In this document: in pieces, positions 48,763-60,334 of the stretch | Position numbering within the stretch: the stretch's first letter is position 1 | How the letters are laid out: every line of letters starts with the position of its first letter | DNA from: Trema orientale | Lineage: Eukaryota; Streptophyta; Magnoliopsida; Rosales; Cannabaceae | Length of the DNA: 64,000 nt | Assembly: GCA_002914845.1 (NCBI GenBank) | Contig: JXTC01000300.1 | Location: 259,572 to 323,571 of the forward strand | Reading direction: 5' to 3' | Notes under the pieces: generated by a model | Database searches by the model: none | Told to the model about the DNA's origin: nothing | Seen by the model: only the letters and a program-made list of their open reading frames with translations | Position numbers and translations under genes: made by a program

Positions 48763-51671
48763 TGTAACGCCCCTTAGCTTAACCGTATCACTATATAGGT
48801 CAAACTAGGAAGTATTACTCTTTCTTAAATCATATCTTTAGTTTTATAAAAAGGTGGGCAAATTTGAACTTTCTAAGACTTTTAGACAAAACAACTGCGA
48901 GACATTACTTGCTACAAGTCTCTTTACAAAATGTACAACTAAAAAGTTCTTATCAGTTTATCTTGTCATCAGTAGTTATATTTACAACACACCAAAATAT
49001 CAAAATACAAAGAAAACATCGCCCACAAGTCAAGCTCGTCTACATCTGTATGATCATGGCGACGATAAAACGTGCTAGCCAACCAGCAACTCTATACATC
49101 AAAAACCTCCTCACTTGCATCACAGGAACTAAATGAGCTAATACTCAGTAAGTAAGGATCATGCATGCTCGTGAACGTGTTTCATGCATAAACTTTATTG
49201 AAATTCCCATTGTACTCTTTCTTTCATAACTTTTCATTTTGATGCACTTTTCTTAGAAAACATTTCTTTATAGGGCCTTTGAGTACATTACAAAGTCGCG
49301 GCAGTTGGTAGGCCATGCCCACCTGTGCGGGAAGGAAACACATGGCCAATATGAGCCATACCTACCCAATACAGACCGATTAAGTAATGCACCTAATCTC
49401 ATAGTACAATGCTCAGTCCCGGCAGTCGGTACGCCGTGCCCACCTATGCGGGAAGGATGCCTGTGCAAACTATACTTACCCGACCCAGACAGACTATACA
49501 TTGTACTTAAAACATAACTCGTAAAATCAGTACAATGGTACTACTTTAAATCCAATGTGTGGAAAACTTCATTTCTTTGAAAATCATGCTTAAATGATCA
49601 TGACATGCTTATGTTTTTCATGAACAAAACAATAACAATATAAATAACATATACTTGAAATAATACACATAAGTATGTAGGAAAATATCTTGTATCTACT
49701 ACTGTTCTTGTGATGCAGTTAAGATAAATATTTACTTACTTTGTGTCCGGTAGAAAAGATAGTGGAAAGGGTCAGTATCCTCGGTGGCAAGGTGTGTGGA
49801 AGACCTGATGTCAATTTTATTACTAAGATGATTACTACAATGTAAAATGCTTAAAGAAAACAAGCACAAGACTAAAATCACAACTTTCACAAAATAAGGA
49901 AGCCTAATCTCAAAATGGACCAAAATGTCACCTACTTTCATAAAAACTAGTCCAATTACCTCTTAATGGTGCCATTTGGTTTTAAAAATACTTGGACAGC
50001 ACCTCCCTTATTTTTAGGACATCCCCACATGATTAAAATCGTGGTTTTAAACCTGCAATATCAATCAACAATCCAATTCCCACATATACACTTCAAAGAG
50101 TATCACTTAGAACAACCTCGGTACACTTGAATTCTTTTCAATCTAAATAAAGTTTAAAACCAATTTTACACTTATATGTCATCATAACCAGCCACCAAAT
50201 GAGTGTAATAAATATTAGGATCCATAAAATAAACACTGCAAGCTTGGAAAATCAGATTACAAACACCGAAAATGAAATCTACTACACATGAAAACACTTA
50301 AATCCATAACTAGCAACTTTAGGGCTTTAAGTGTAAATTTAATCCTCCACTTAGATTCTTTGTTTCCAGCCATAAATAAGGTTTTCTAGGATCTTTATTC
50401 ATCAAATAAAAGCTTTGAGTAAAGAGCTAAAGTAATAGAAACAAGTTACTAATTCTAAATTCCACAAAAAGCTCACCTTGACTAGTTTGAAGTTTTGCTG
50501 AAGCTCTTGCCTTCTACTTCTACAAAACTGATTTCCAAGGCTTTGAAATTGATTTTAGGACCCAAGAGAACCTGGAGGAACTCATACTTAAGTTGCAGCA
50601 AGTGAAGAACTTGAATTAGAAAACAATACCAAAGAAGAAAAACTCGTAGACTCACCTTGACTAGTTTGGACATATCTTGCTTTCTAGAGCTCCAACTTGA
50701 GTTCTACCACTTGGAAACTCTTGGATATGGCTAACGGGAGTTGAGAGAAGTTGAAAATGGGTGGGAGAGTTTCAGGTCGTGGTTGGAGAGAGAAGAGGAG
50801 AAAATGACCAGATTTGGTCCAAAAGTGATACTTAATGACTAAAAAATGGCATAACTTAAGTGCAAAGGGTTATTTTAGGTATTTTGCCCCTTACTTTCCA
50901 TGTGTCCAGCTCTAAAACATCCTTAGCATACTCACCACATTGCTGGTCCATCATATACACCCATGTGTAGACCAAAATGGTGAAACCTGGCTTAGAAGGT
51001 GAAAACTAGTCATACTTTGACTTATGATCCTATATGGCCAATCTTATTATAATTTGGTGGAACCTAGCCCCATAACCAATCATTAAACATAAAACTAAGT
51101 CAATTAGACTCCAATTAATAATGTAAACAACGTATTAATGCCTAATTATTGGAATACACAAAGATGACATTACGCGATTAAGCTAAATCTAAGCTAGCTT
51201 AGTACAACTAAACACCAATTCAGTACAGTGACTGCCACCTCGTGCTTACTTGGAGCCGACAAATAAAATGCTATAAGTAAGTCCTAAACATTAAATTAAA
51301 GCTATTTGACGTGTTAAATGCACAATGAATTTAACTCCGAAAAGCGTGAAAAATACATTTTACCGAAAAATTACTATTTGACCAAGTTATTAACAAACAT
51401 AATTTTAATGCATGTGCACATAGTATTACTATTCATGAATGTATTCTTTGTTCTTCTCACACACCAAGCTCTCTTTTTGAGGGTACTGAGCCTTTACACT
51501 GCATAGGAGCACTTTAACAAATATTAGTGCAATAATATATATCGAAAGCATTTGACAGTCAGCATAAGCAATTTACCATGAAATTGACTCCAGTTTTATG
51601 ATATGTCTATTATGCAATATGAACATGTTTATTATTGGCTTATTATGCATGTGAGAATCTTAGGCATCACA
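48763..51671 (-). repeat. 5' LTR of element G
   Basis: 2909 bp, plus-strand start 'tgtaacgcccc' and end 'taggcatcaca'. It includes two variants of a 'gtcgcggcagttggtagg ... cccacctgtgcgggaagga' block (about 49295-49345 and 49417-49460), a local direct repeat of about 120 bp period. The overlapping short frames here mirror those in the partner LTR and are not genes. Confidence 0.92.
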
Positions 51672-52448
51672 AGAAATCAAGACATAGAATCAAAATTTAA
51701 GTTACATCATTCCCCAAGTATATAATAATTAATTCAACATAGGAAAATCTAATACTAATCTCAATAAGAATTTTATATATCTAAATATATTCATGAATCA
51801 AGCACAATACAAAAATTCCAATGAGATTTGGGTGAGTAAGAGGATGGAAAAAACTCTTTTATGGAGGTAGAACTTCAAGTTTCAATCTCTTCAAGCCACT
51901 CTCTCAAGCATCCTCTCCAAGATTTTTGCTCTGAGCTTCTTCCTCTCGAGGATTTTTGAGCTCTCTTTGCTATGTTTTCTCTCCAACTCTGCACCCCTGA
52001 ATTCGAGGCTTAAGGACGTATTTAAGGGGCTCCAAGATGATTTAGGCTAGATGGAATGTCAACCATTCGATCAAATAGTATTAATGGTCTAAATTTGCTC
52101 TAGATAGCGCTGTGGTGCTCCCTGGCAAGCACCGTGACACTACTATTCAAGCGTCGCAATGCTCTCAGTTCTGGAACTTGGCATGACAGCTTTTCTTCCC
52201 AGAGGAGTCGTTTCTTTGTTTTAGCTCTGTTTTGCATGATTTTTATTGCGTTGCATTCGTATCAGACGCAACATTTATGAAAAATGGTTGAAAAATCCAT
52301 ATTTATCGCCAATTTATCTTGATTCTCATTTATTCATAAGAACTACAAAAACAAAGCAAAAACACAACAAACCATAAAAAATGATTGAGAACTTACAATT
52401 ATTTGAGTTGAATGATACTTGATTTGTGAGTAAATTAATCACTCATCA

Positions 52449-53336
52449 CTGCCCATGTTACATTAAATTGTAGAATAATGCCAAGTGGTATTTTTAAAGC
52501 ATTGTTTGGTTAATATTTTGCATAGTTATTACATATCCTGTTATATGTTGTACATTCCATAGGATCACACTTTTAAGTTCCATTGTTGCATCATGGTAAT
52601 TTAGATTACTAGCGAGTTGTTGCAGTGCTAGGTGAATGACCTAGGCCCATGCATAGGTTTTTGGCTAGCACACCTCTTAGTAGTATCAGGATGCTGAGTA
52701 CCTCTACTACTGAGGTATTACAGGGCTATGATAGGAGGATGAGAACTCACTCATTTGTATTTGGTTGATGTATGATATGTACAAATATGTGTTTCTAGTT
52801 TTGGTTTTGAATATATGATTATTCTGGATATAACTATTTTGTAAACTTGGTTTATAAATAGATTTTGGAAAAAGTACTAACCATACAGGTTTGGTGTAAT
52901 TGCATTCATTCGAAAAGGTAATTGAATTTCTACTAAGCATGTAAATGGTCACCCCCTACTTCTCCCACTTTCAGTTGTTAGTCTATTTGAGGTAGTCATT
53001 CCAATGGTTAGACAAGCTGCGTAGCTTGTACTTGCATTCCTACTGCTATTCCCTGGTGGGTATCTATACTCTGTTAACTTTCTTTTTTTATTCAATTATT
53101 TAGCTAACATTGGTATATCTATTAAGTGGATATATGAGGATAATTTTATTTTAAATTTGAGAAGTTGAAACTACAATTGATTTAATGTAAATTATTTTGG
53201 ACATTGGATTAAAATTTTCAGTTGAACCCGATTTACCAAAATTTATGATTTCTCCTATATTTCATAAAATTAATATTTTATTATATTTTCATCTAAAATT
53301 ACTAAAAGTCGCGACTTTAGATTTCCAATTGTGACA
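52449..53336 (+). repeat. Right half of LTR X2
   Basis: Continues the plus-oriented X2 LTR after the nested element H. It includes 'ctaggcccatgcataggttt', 'aggatgagaactcactcatt' and the closing '...ccaattgtgaca'. There is no gene. Confidence 0.55.
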
Positions 53337-53475
53337 CAAACAACCAATCCGTAGTCTGGCATGTATATAAGAACAAACATCAATCAATACATAAATAAAA
53401 GAAACCGCTATAAAAAAGTTCTGCCTTGAATACTGAAAAGTAGCCATTTCTTGACATGCTTTTCCTCCATTACTG

Positions 53476-53519
<44 letters not shown>

Positions 53520-53562
53520 ATGTTCCATCGAGTTAGCTAGATCTACTAAGATTAGAGAGAGA
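53337..53562 (+). promoter_or_regulatory. Upstream region of the eIF3f-like pseudogene with a (CT)n tract
   Basis: The 226 bp between the LTR X2 end and the ATG at 53563 contain a long CT dinucleotide repeat at about 53479-53517, a common feature of plant 5' leaders. It also has TATA-like 'atgtatataag' near 53360. If this was the original promoter, LTR X2 truncated or replaced it from the left. Confidence 0.4.
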
Positions 53563-54640
53563 ATGGCAAATGAGCACATGGTGTAGTAGCTTTCATCATC
53601 GTCCAATGAAGTTTCACTCTCTAGTCATCTTCAACATCTACTACTATTATATGAGATGCCTTGACCAGCCCAATGACCGAGTCATCGGAACCTTACTCGA
53701 CTCGATCTTGCTTGAAGGAACTGTCAATATCCAAAACTCTCCCAATGATACCTATAACAAGTCCTCTGATTAGGTTCTTTCCTTCTCTTTCCTTTGATTT
53801 CACCATTCTATAATATTAATTTCTCAACTTTTGAATCTGTTCAATGTTTTCTATCATTGCTTGTATCGGTGGCAAAGAGAAGTCTTAGTCATTTAGATTA
53901 TTAGAAGACGTAAGAAATTATAATAGATTCGATATGAATATCTAATTTACTCGTATAGCAATCAAGCTTAATCGGGTCTCTTTTTTTTTTCCTTTTATAA
54001 ATAGAATAAATTTGGGTGTATATTGTTAGTATTCTTTTTCCCTGATTTGTAACTTTTTAGTTGTTTTGTTGCTTAGTGATAATTAGTGGTAAAAAGTAGT
54101 TTTTCAAGACTCTGTTTAGGCTTATCATGGTTGGTATTAGCTTTTAGAATTCAGTTAGGGTTTAAGCGTTATAAATTTGTAATTTTGAAGAGTCATTTGT
54201 GACTGCTTGTATTGTTAATCATTCCTGGCTTTATGGTTTATAGGCAAAAAGTTCTTCTCTTTGAGTTGCAAAACAAGCGTACATCAAGTATGGGCCGAGA
54301 ACTTTTTTTTTTTAGAATTAGTTGCTGAGAACTTTGAGAAAGAAAGAAAATATGAATTTTTGGATGAATATTGGATGTAACTCATTGAAGCTTGATGAAC
54401 AACTGAATTTTACTCACCAAATTTTGTTGCATTCTTATATATTTGGTTAACTTGTGGCAATCGAAAAGTGGTTTGTTTGAATTCCCTTTGAAACGTTGCA
54501 TTTTTAAATGCTTGAAAGTTATTTATTAACTTGTTCTTATTTGTTATAGTTATAGGTGGCTTTGGATATTCGCTACCATCAGAATATGTTGAAATCCGAC
54601 CAAAAGGTGAATCCAAAGGAAGTTTTTGCTGGAATGTAAT
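53563..54640 (+). pseudogene. eIF3 subunit f-like pseudogene (5' part: exon 1, intron 1, part of exon 2)
   Basis: Translation initiation factor eIF3f is a cytoplasmic MPN-domain subunit of the eIF3 complex. Here exon 1 begins ATGGCAAATGAGCAC (MANEH), as in plant eIF3f. Codons 8 and 9 are TAG, and the frame then shifts by one. The homologous reading resumes as KFHSLVIFNIYYYYMR and DQPNDRVIGTLLDSILLEG, followed by TVNIQNS. It ends in TAG (53771-53773), which sits exactly where the family has a glutamine codon, right before a GT donor. Intron 1 is 53774-54555, with acceptor 'tatag'. Exon 2 (54556-54640) reads VALDIRYHQNML, then KVNPKEVFAGM, matching the family's VAVDIDYHHNML..KVNSKEVIVGW. At 54641 the LTR of element C starts, so the rest of the gene is absent. 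Retention of the intron shows it is a relic of a genomic copy and not a processed pseudogene. The functional gene is presumably elsewhere. Confidence 0.85.
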
Positions 54641-57600
54641 TGATGAGATAGTTAATTCCAACAAATCAAGTACTTTTAAGTTCAAACAATTATAAGTTCT
54701 TAAGCATTTGTTTTGGTTTGATGTTATTTTATGTTTTTGTTATAGGAAAATAAGAAATTGAGGCTTAGTGTAAGTTTGATACCAAAAAAGAGAATTTTCT
54801 GAGGCCATTAACAGCTGAAATGAGGCCCTGAGCATCAGAGAGAGCTAAAAATATCAACTAGACTAGTGGCTAGGCGCTATAGTGCTCAGAAATGGGCACT
54901 ACAGTGCCTCAGCGCAAGAGCACCGGCACTACAGTGCCCAAAATGGGGCACTACGCTGTCTTAGCACCAGAAACACTGGTGTCGCGGTGCCAGAAATAGG
55001 TGCCATAATGCATGTTCATTTTTCAGCATGCGTACAAGTCATGTTTTCTCTATTTTACAGTTACATGTCTACTTGTTTTTGGTAGACTTTAAGGGCCAAT
55101 TTTTGTCTTGATCTAACACCTTGGTCAGATTTCCCCCTTTCTTATGTTTTCTTAATGCCCTATAAATACACACTTTAGTCTCTATTACAAGATGTGGAAA
55201 GTTGAAGAGAAGACATACCTTTGAGACCTGGAAAATTCTAGAGAGAGAGAGCTTTAGAGCTAAAATTTGAAAAGGATGCTTGAGGGAGATGCTTGTGTTG
55301 GAATTTAAAACGATTTTCGTAGCGGAAGATTGGCCCAGGAACATTCAAAAATTTTCTCAAAAAAATTGACTATATGAGTGTATAGTATTGATTCGTAGTA
55401 AATAGGAACATACAAATAGAATAGATCTAATACCTCTTGTAGCCTATCAGCGGATCCTAGCTTTTTTATCTTCTAAACTACGATCTTCCAATCCAAGCCT
55501 CAAGCACAACTGGATGAACGTGTGGGCGTTACGTACAATTTCTTAAAACTCACACTTTAGGCTTTGCAATTTTTTCAACACATGAGATTGCAATAGTTTA
55601 TTCTACAGAGAATAGGAAGACTCTCTTCTTTTTCTCTCTAGTTTATGGAGGCTCTGTAAAACATAATACGTAGTGTATCTCCCTATTTTTACTGGGGTTT
55701 CACCTTATATATATATGTATTATACTATTTAATAAATAAAAAATATATTAATCAAATTAATATAATATATATATACAAAACTTTTATAAAAACAAACTGA
55801 ACGTTTTGTTTTTAAAAGGAAACGTAAGTTTCCCATTTTTTTTAAAAAAATAATAAAGGTAACCTTTTGTTTATTGGAAACGTAAGTTTCCTTTAAAAAA
55901 AAACATGATTTTATATATATATATATATTTAAATTAATTAATCTAATTAATTAATTAATATATATATATATATATATATCTATATAAACTAGCAGATAAC
56001 TATTTCACTTTCAGTCAGTTTCCCAATTTCTATTTATCTAATTATCTCATAATTATATATTTTTAAATTCAAAATTTAAACAAATTGGGAAACTTATCCA
56101 TCCATAAATTTAAATTAATTAATTCAAAATTAATTAATTATTTGATTAATAACAATTATTAATTACATATAGATAAACTATTTATCTAGACAAAGTGTGC
56201 AGTAACAGAAATAATATAATATCCAGTACAATATTTGTAAGAGGTGGAATTGGGGACCTATGGACCTGTAATTCAAGCCCCAATAAATTATAACAATTAA
56301 TTAAACTCTTTAATTAATTTGTCTAATTTATTAATTCCAGTATTACTCCACTAAAAATCCGGAATTGAACTCTTGAAATTACAGAATTAACTTATTCAGA
56401 AAACAACGAACAGTCCATCGATTTAATCATTATATGTAGTTCAATCCTCCATAGACAATTCATAATTAGTGCTAGGTTATATTCCATTTACCTCTCCAAT
56501 TACATCTTTATCCTTGTGTACTATTGATTTTCCAATTAACAATTAATTTATAAATCTATTATAAATTGAGTACTCAAACTGTTCTAGTCCTGAATCAATA
56601 TACAAGGGAATCATCTTTCTAGCTTCCTAATGGATGGAATGGATTCCATATCTGTAAGTTACATTTCTAGCTACTCATCTCATCATGCTCCCAAGATACA
56701 AGTATTTCGATCTGTTTAAAAAATAAACTTTTAACAAGTATGTCAAAGAACATAATGTTATAAATAGGAGTCTATAATTACTCAGGATTAAGATTGATTT
56801 ATATATGATCATCTAGTAACATTATTTGAATTCTCAATAGTTAACGGAATTTATGTGAGATTCAAATTATGTCTGTTCGAGTCCTATATAATCGAATTAT
56901 ATGAAGTACCTCCATTGTGATGTCAACACATCAATAGTTCGGATAAGACTATTTCATTCTCAATGTTAATGGACCGTACTAATAATATTTAATTAAAGAT
57001 CCCAAACTTTTATTAATTATTATGGACTATATTTAGTTTATTATCCATAAATTTAATCCTCATGTATATAACACTTATATATATACTAAATTTGTGGTCA
57101 CATAAATAAACTAGGGATTTTCTGATATTTAAAGATATAACAATTATGTACAAATTCAAATAGAAAAATATCATTTTATTAATTCAGCAAATATCCAAAA
57201 TATACATGCTTTTAGGGCATAAACCCTAACAGCTTGAAGAATTGAAGGCTTGAAGTTCTACCTCCATAAAAAAATTTTTTCTTCTCCTTTCATACCCTAA
57301 TATCATTTAAATTTGGTAGTGGGCATATTGTATAGTTTATTTGGAAGCATGAAATTCTTTATATACAATTGTTATACTTTCTTTGAATATTTTGTTAGTT
57401 ATTGGCTTATTTCCCATTGTCAATTCATTTATGTTTCTCCTTAATTATTGCCTCTAATTTTTGTGGCCAACGAGTTAGTTGAACTTAGGTTGTAATTTTC
57501 ATACTTGAAAGGGCTTGATTTCATAAACCGGAATTGAGAAGCATAATTTAGGTTATTGTGAGGCCAAGAGGAGATCAACACCTAGATAATAAAATTAGAA

Positions 57601-57754
57601 AGTTCTTAAGGACTAAAACTTAATGAGTACTTAGACAACCAGGTTAGATATAGATATCAATTTGGGTAGTTCAGCATGCTATCTCATTCGATAATTATAA
57701 ATTGTAAATTTGATATTGGCTATTTATGTCTAATGACTAAACGGTTTATCATCA
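54641..57754 (+). repeat. 5' LTR of element C, interrupted by a Copia solo LTR
   Basis: About 1.17 kb without the insertion. It aligns with the LTRs of element H in reverse ('aggatgcttgagggagatgc', 'aggcttgaagttctacctcc'). At 54890-55010 there is a cluster of 'gggcactacagtgcc'-type palindromes. Confidence 0.75.
55296..57231 (-). mobile_element. Ty1/Copia solo LTR
   Basis: 1936 bp bounded by TGTTGG...CTAACA on the plus strand, with a perfect 5-bp target duplication GCTTG at 55291-55295 and 57232-57236. On the minus strand it starts 'tgttagggtttatgccctaa', a typical Copia LTR start. It has a TATA-like 'atatatatataaggtg' near 55718-55703. I see no primer site, internal domains or second LTR, so it is a solo LTR left by LTR-LTR recombination. 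It contains two copies of the hairpin 'ggaaacgtaagtttcc' near 55819 and 55878. Confidence 0.9.
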
Positions 57755-57758
57755 AATT

Positions 57759-57781
57759 TTTAGCACCATTACCGAGGATTA
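57759..57781 (+). promoter_or_regulatory. Primer-binding site of element C, tRNA-Asp-like, decayed
   Basis: 'tttagcaccattaccgagga' lies just inside the LTR end at 57754. It resembles the Athila primer site with a few substitutions. Confidence 0.6.
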
Positions 57782-60334
57782 GCATTTTCAGATTGTTGTT
57801 AATATCGGAAGTAAGTAGCTTGATTTTAATTTAGGTATTTATCTTCATTTTTCATTTCAATTTTCTTATTATTTATTTTGCAAGGTACTTGGAAATACTA
57901 GATCAGTAAGTCTTCTTGAGATTTGCTCAACGATATTTGGAGTCATTTCATTGTGCATGGTGGAGATACAAAGAGTTGCTCATCAATTTTCCTAATCATG
58001 GCTTCTCTCGAGAGTGTTAACTACATAACTTCCTCGACAATTTATGGGACGAAACAAGAAAATGGGTGGAAAGTAGAATTGTTACCGTCTCTTTTTACAA
58101 TTTATCTACTGACAAAGTCTGTTGGTTGTTACAAGAAATAGCTGATTTTGATTATTAGAGTTGGAATTACTTACTAAGCCACCTTGATTTGGTAGATAAT
58201 TCCAAAATTTTACTACCATGGTTTGACACTAGGCAACATCAAGAGGAGTCTTCTCCTAGCCTTAAAGAGCTAGTTGCCCAATTTTTGGAAGATACAAGGC
58301 TTATCGTAGAAAGTTAGAGAGGATAGAGACCGTTTACAACTTACAATCTAAATCCCCATCCTATTCCATTGAAGCCATGACAAGGATGGTCGCAAAGGAC
58401 ACTCAAGTTAGTTACATGAATGAAAGCCTCCATAAGGAGACGAGAACAAATGGGAGGATTTTGGGATTGTTCAATGATGACTACTATCCAAGTGAGGAGA
58501 AGACTCAAGAACTGATCAATGATAATGAATCTCAAGATAACACTTCTGAGTCACCCCCATTTGAGATTCATATCATCATGCCACCATCTATCATCAAAGC
58601 TCATATCTATGACGATCCAATGTGGTCAAACTCTCTTCCGTTGCCTCTAGCATTATTCATTGAAGCCCAAAATGTACATGTGCCAGAGCCTAGACAAGTT
58701 GAGTGTACGAGCCAAATAATGCAATACATTTCCAAGCTTGAGGTTGTTCAAAACCAAGACCCATATATTGTGTTGTATGACATGTACTATGGGTGAAAGC
58801 CACTAGTCAATGAGCTTCCAACTTGTACATAGTTACATCCTAAAGATGCAAGGCATGTAGTAAAGTCCTACTAACCTAAGTTAGAGCCACATTGTCTGGG
58901 GCATAACATTCACCAACAACTTTAGGAGGCGAGAATGTCTTGCCTCCTTCATTCTCATTCTGTTATGCTTAATTTAAAACATTGTTGATTGTAAGTTTTG
59001 GGGTGGGAACATGATTGGTGAATTATTTGTCGAGGCTATTGCTTAGCTTATGTGTTGGCTACAATGAATTTTCTTACCTTGTCTTGTATTCTTTGAATAA
59101 ATTATTTTACTTGTTTTCCTTTTACTTGTTTGAATAAGTTATGAGTTTTGATAAGATGAGACAACTTGATATTAATAATGAGTATAGTTACTTAGTGTAC
59201 TTTAGGTCTTTTGGAATGCAATTTTTTGAATTATATATGTGCTTAACTTGTATTGGTTGAATTTCACTATGGACTCTTTACATTCAAGTATCATGAATCA
59301 TGATCATTTGACTAATTTGAGCTTTAGAAAATACTTATATGCATTAGTTAGGCTTTGACATCTCATGGGCTCTAGAATCCATTTGAGTATTGCTTGAAGC
59401 GAAGTCCTAGATTAAGTGTCATTGAAGAAAGGATTTAGGTATTTTTTTGGATTGTTTGGGCTTTTGAAGCTAACTTTTTAAAAAGTTTTATCTCTTGTTA
59501 ACCCCACTTGAGTAAATTTGATCTATTTCCTTCATCATCTTCACAAGTATATCAAAACCACAAAATTAATTCCCATTTCCTAAAGTCATCGCTAATAGGC
59601 ATGATCACAAGAAAAGAAAGAAAGAAAAGAAAAATAATAAAAGAAGAAAGAAAAGAAAAAAAATGAATAAAGGATTGTGATTGATTTTTTTTTTTGGTGA
59701 ATAAACTTGTTGTTGGAAGAATTGAAGGAAGAAAAATACGACAATGGTGGGGTCTCGTGAGTGAATTTTCTTGGAAATTATGCAAGACCCTTGAGTTATG
59801 ATGCATGCTAAGGGTGATCCGAGCCGAAAATTACCATTCTCATCTACCTTTCACTCTAGTCTTATAATACAATACTTGAAAAACCTCTTGATCTTCAATA
59901 ACACCATAACCTAGATTAGTGGAGAGCGACTTGAAAAATGGGATTACTGTAGTTCTAAATTATATTATCTAGAGATAATTTATTATCTCCTAAGTACATA
60001 AGTTTATATGGAGTTTATTTGGTTAAGTGAGAATGATTACACACATACTTTCACGAGAGGGTCTCGAGTAGAATAAAATTGATTCTTGATATTGAAATTC
60101 TAGATATTTTCAATAGTCGCCTTTCGTTAGAACTTAGAGTATTTTGTGATTTTGGAGATACTTGCATGGTTGTTGATTTGATGCAAAACTCACACTTTGT
60201 TATTTGTGTTTTTAGTACTTGATTTGTGTTTGTTTTCTTTTTTCTTTTGTTTTACTTGAGGACAAGCAGTAATTCTCTTCGTCATATGTACAAACACATT
60301 GATATGGATATAAAATATATATATTTATATATAT

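Larger units (their letters stand above)
43775..51671 (-). mobile_element. Tekay/Del-like chromovirus G, nested in the 5' LTR of H
   Basis: The LTRs are 43775-46320 and 48763-51671. A perfect 5-bp target duplication AGAAA lies at 43770-43774 and 51672-51676. Just inside the 5' LTR the minus strand has 'tggtatcagagc' (48758-48747), a tRNA-Met-type primer site. Just before the 3' LTR is a purine tract at about 46334-46321. The internal region is only about 2.4 kb and contains, in minus-strand order, the end of reverse transcriptase with FIDD, RNase H, integrase with its HHCC zinc region and core, and a C-terminal chromodomain-like tail. No gag or protease is recognised. It has several breaks. 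About 290 bp of LTR compared by eye differ at some 3 per 100 positions, suggesting an age of the order of one to a few million years. Confidence 0.93.
40682..52448 (-). mobile_element. Athila/Tat-like Ty3/Gypsy element H, containing element G
   Basis: The element is defined by two related LTR blocks, 40682 to about 42125 (3' LTR) and 43370-52448 minus the nested element G (5' LTR). Between them lies a short internal region at about 42126-43369. On the minus strand the outer ends read TGATGAG... (52448) and ...GGCATCA (40682), TG...CA in form. The LTR tail carries the phrase 'cctcgtgggatcgataactc'. The internal 'tgaggacaagcaaatcaag' is typical of the end of Athila/Tat internal regions. No coding domain is recognised in what remains, so it is truncated and decayed. 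No clear target duplication is seen. Related to element C at 54641-60270. Confidence 0.75.
38590..53336 (+). repeat. LTR-type repeat X2 (same family as X1), split by a nested element
   Basis: The left part (about 38590-40681) and the right part (52449-53336, ending 'ccaattgtgaca') are the two halves of one plus-oriented LTR. A minus-strand element (40682-52448) sits between them. Similarity with X1 in reverse is clear around the 'ggtgctgacacgtggc' block, the G+C-rich leader (38960-39180) and the block at 40110-40290. The left boundary is not resolved. A LINE 3' piece is inserted at about 39783-40110. No coding region is seen. Confidence 0.6.
54641..60270 (+). mobile_element. Athila/Tat-like element C, inserted in the eIF3f-like pseudogene, 3' end not resolved
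   Basis: The 5' LTR runs from TGATGAG at 54641 to ...ATCATCA at 57754 and is interrupted by a solo LTR. Directly after it, 'tttagcaccattaccgagga' is a decayed form of the tRNA-Asp-type primer site (family form TGGCGCCGTTGCCGGGGA) used by Athila-type elements. The internal region shows a faint gag remnant around 57.9-58.4 kb (a WVES..VSFYNLSTDKVCWLLQEIAD-like stretch) and a 140-codon frame at 58377-58796 with no domain I recognise. Non-coding sequence follows, matching element H in reverse. It ends near 'cttgaggacaagcagtaatt' (about 60250), and no 3' LTR follows. It is broken, with several lesions. Confidence 0.75.

Noticed and set aside
53289-53606. 105-codon minus-strand frame with Arg-Glu repeats
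   Set aside because: The RERERE run is the translated (CT)n tract, and the frame is antisense to the eIF3f-like leader.
55296-57231. Small complete Copia element instead of a solo LTR
   Set aside because: No internal LTR boundary, primer site or purine tract was found in the 1936 bp.
58377-58796. 140-codon frame as a possible host gene
   Set aside because: It lies between the primer site and the 3' non-coding region of element C and follows a gag-like remnant. It is more likely element-derived, although I cannot name its domain.
59552-59806. Phe/Ser-rich minus-strand frame
   Set aside because: It reads an A/G-rich tract in the non-coding internal region of element C.
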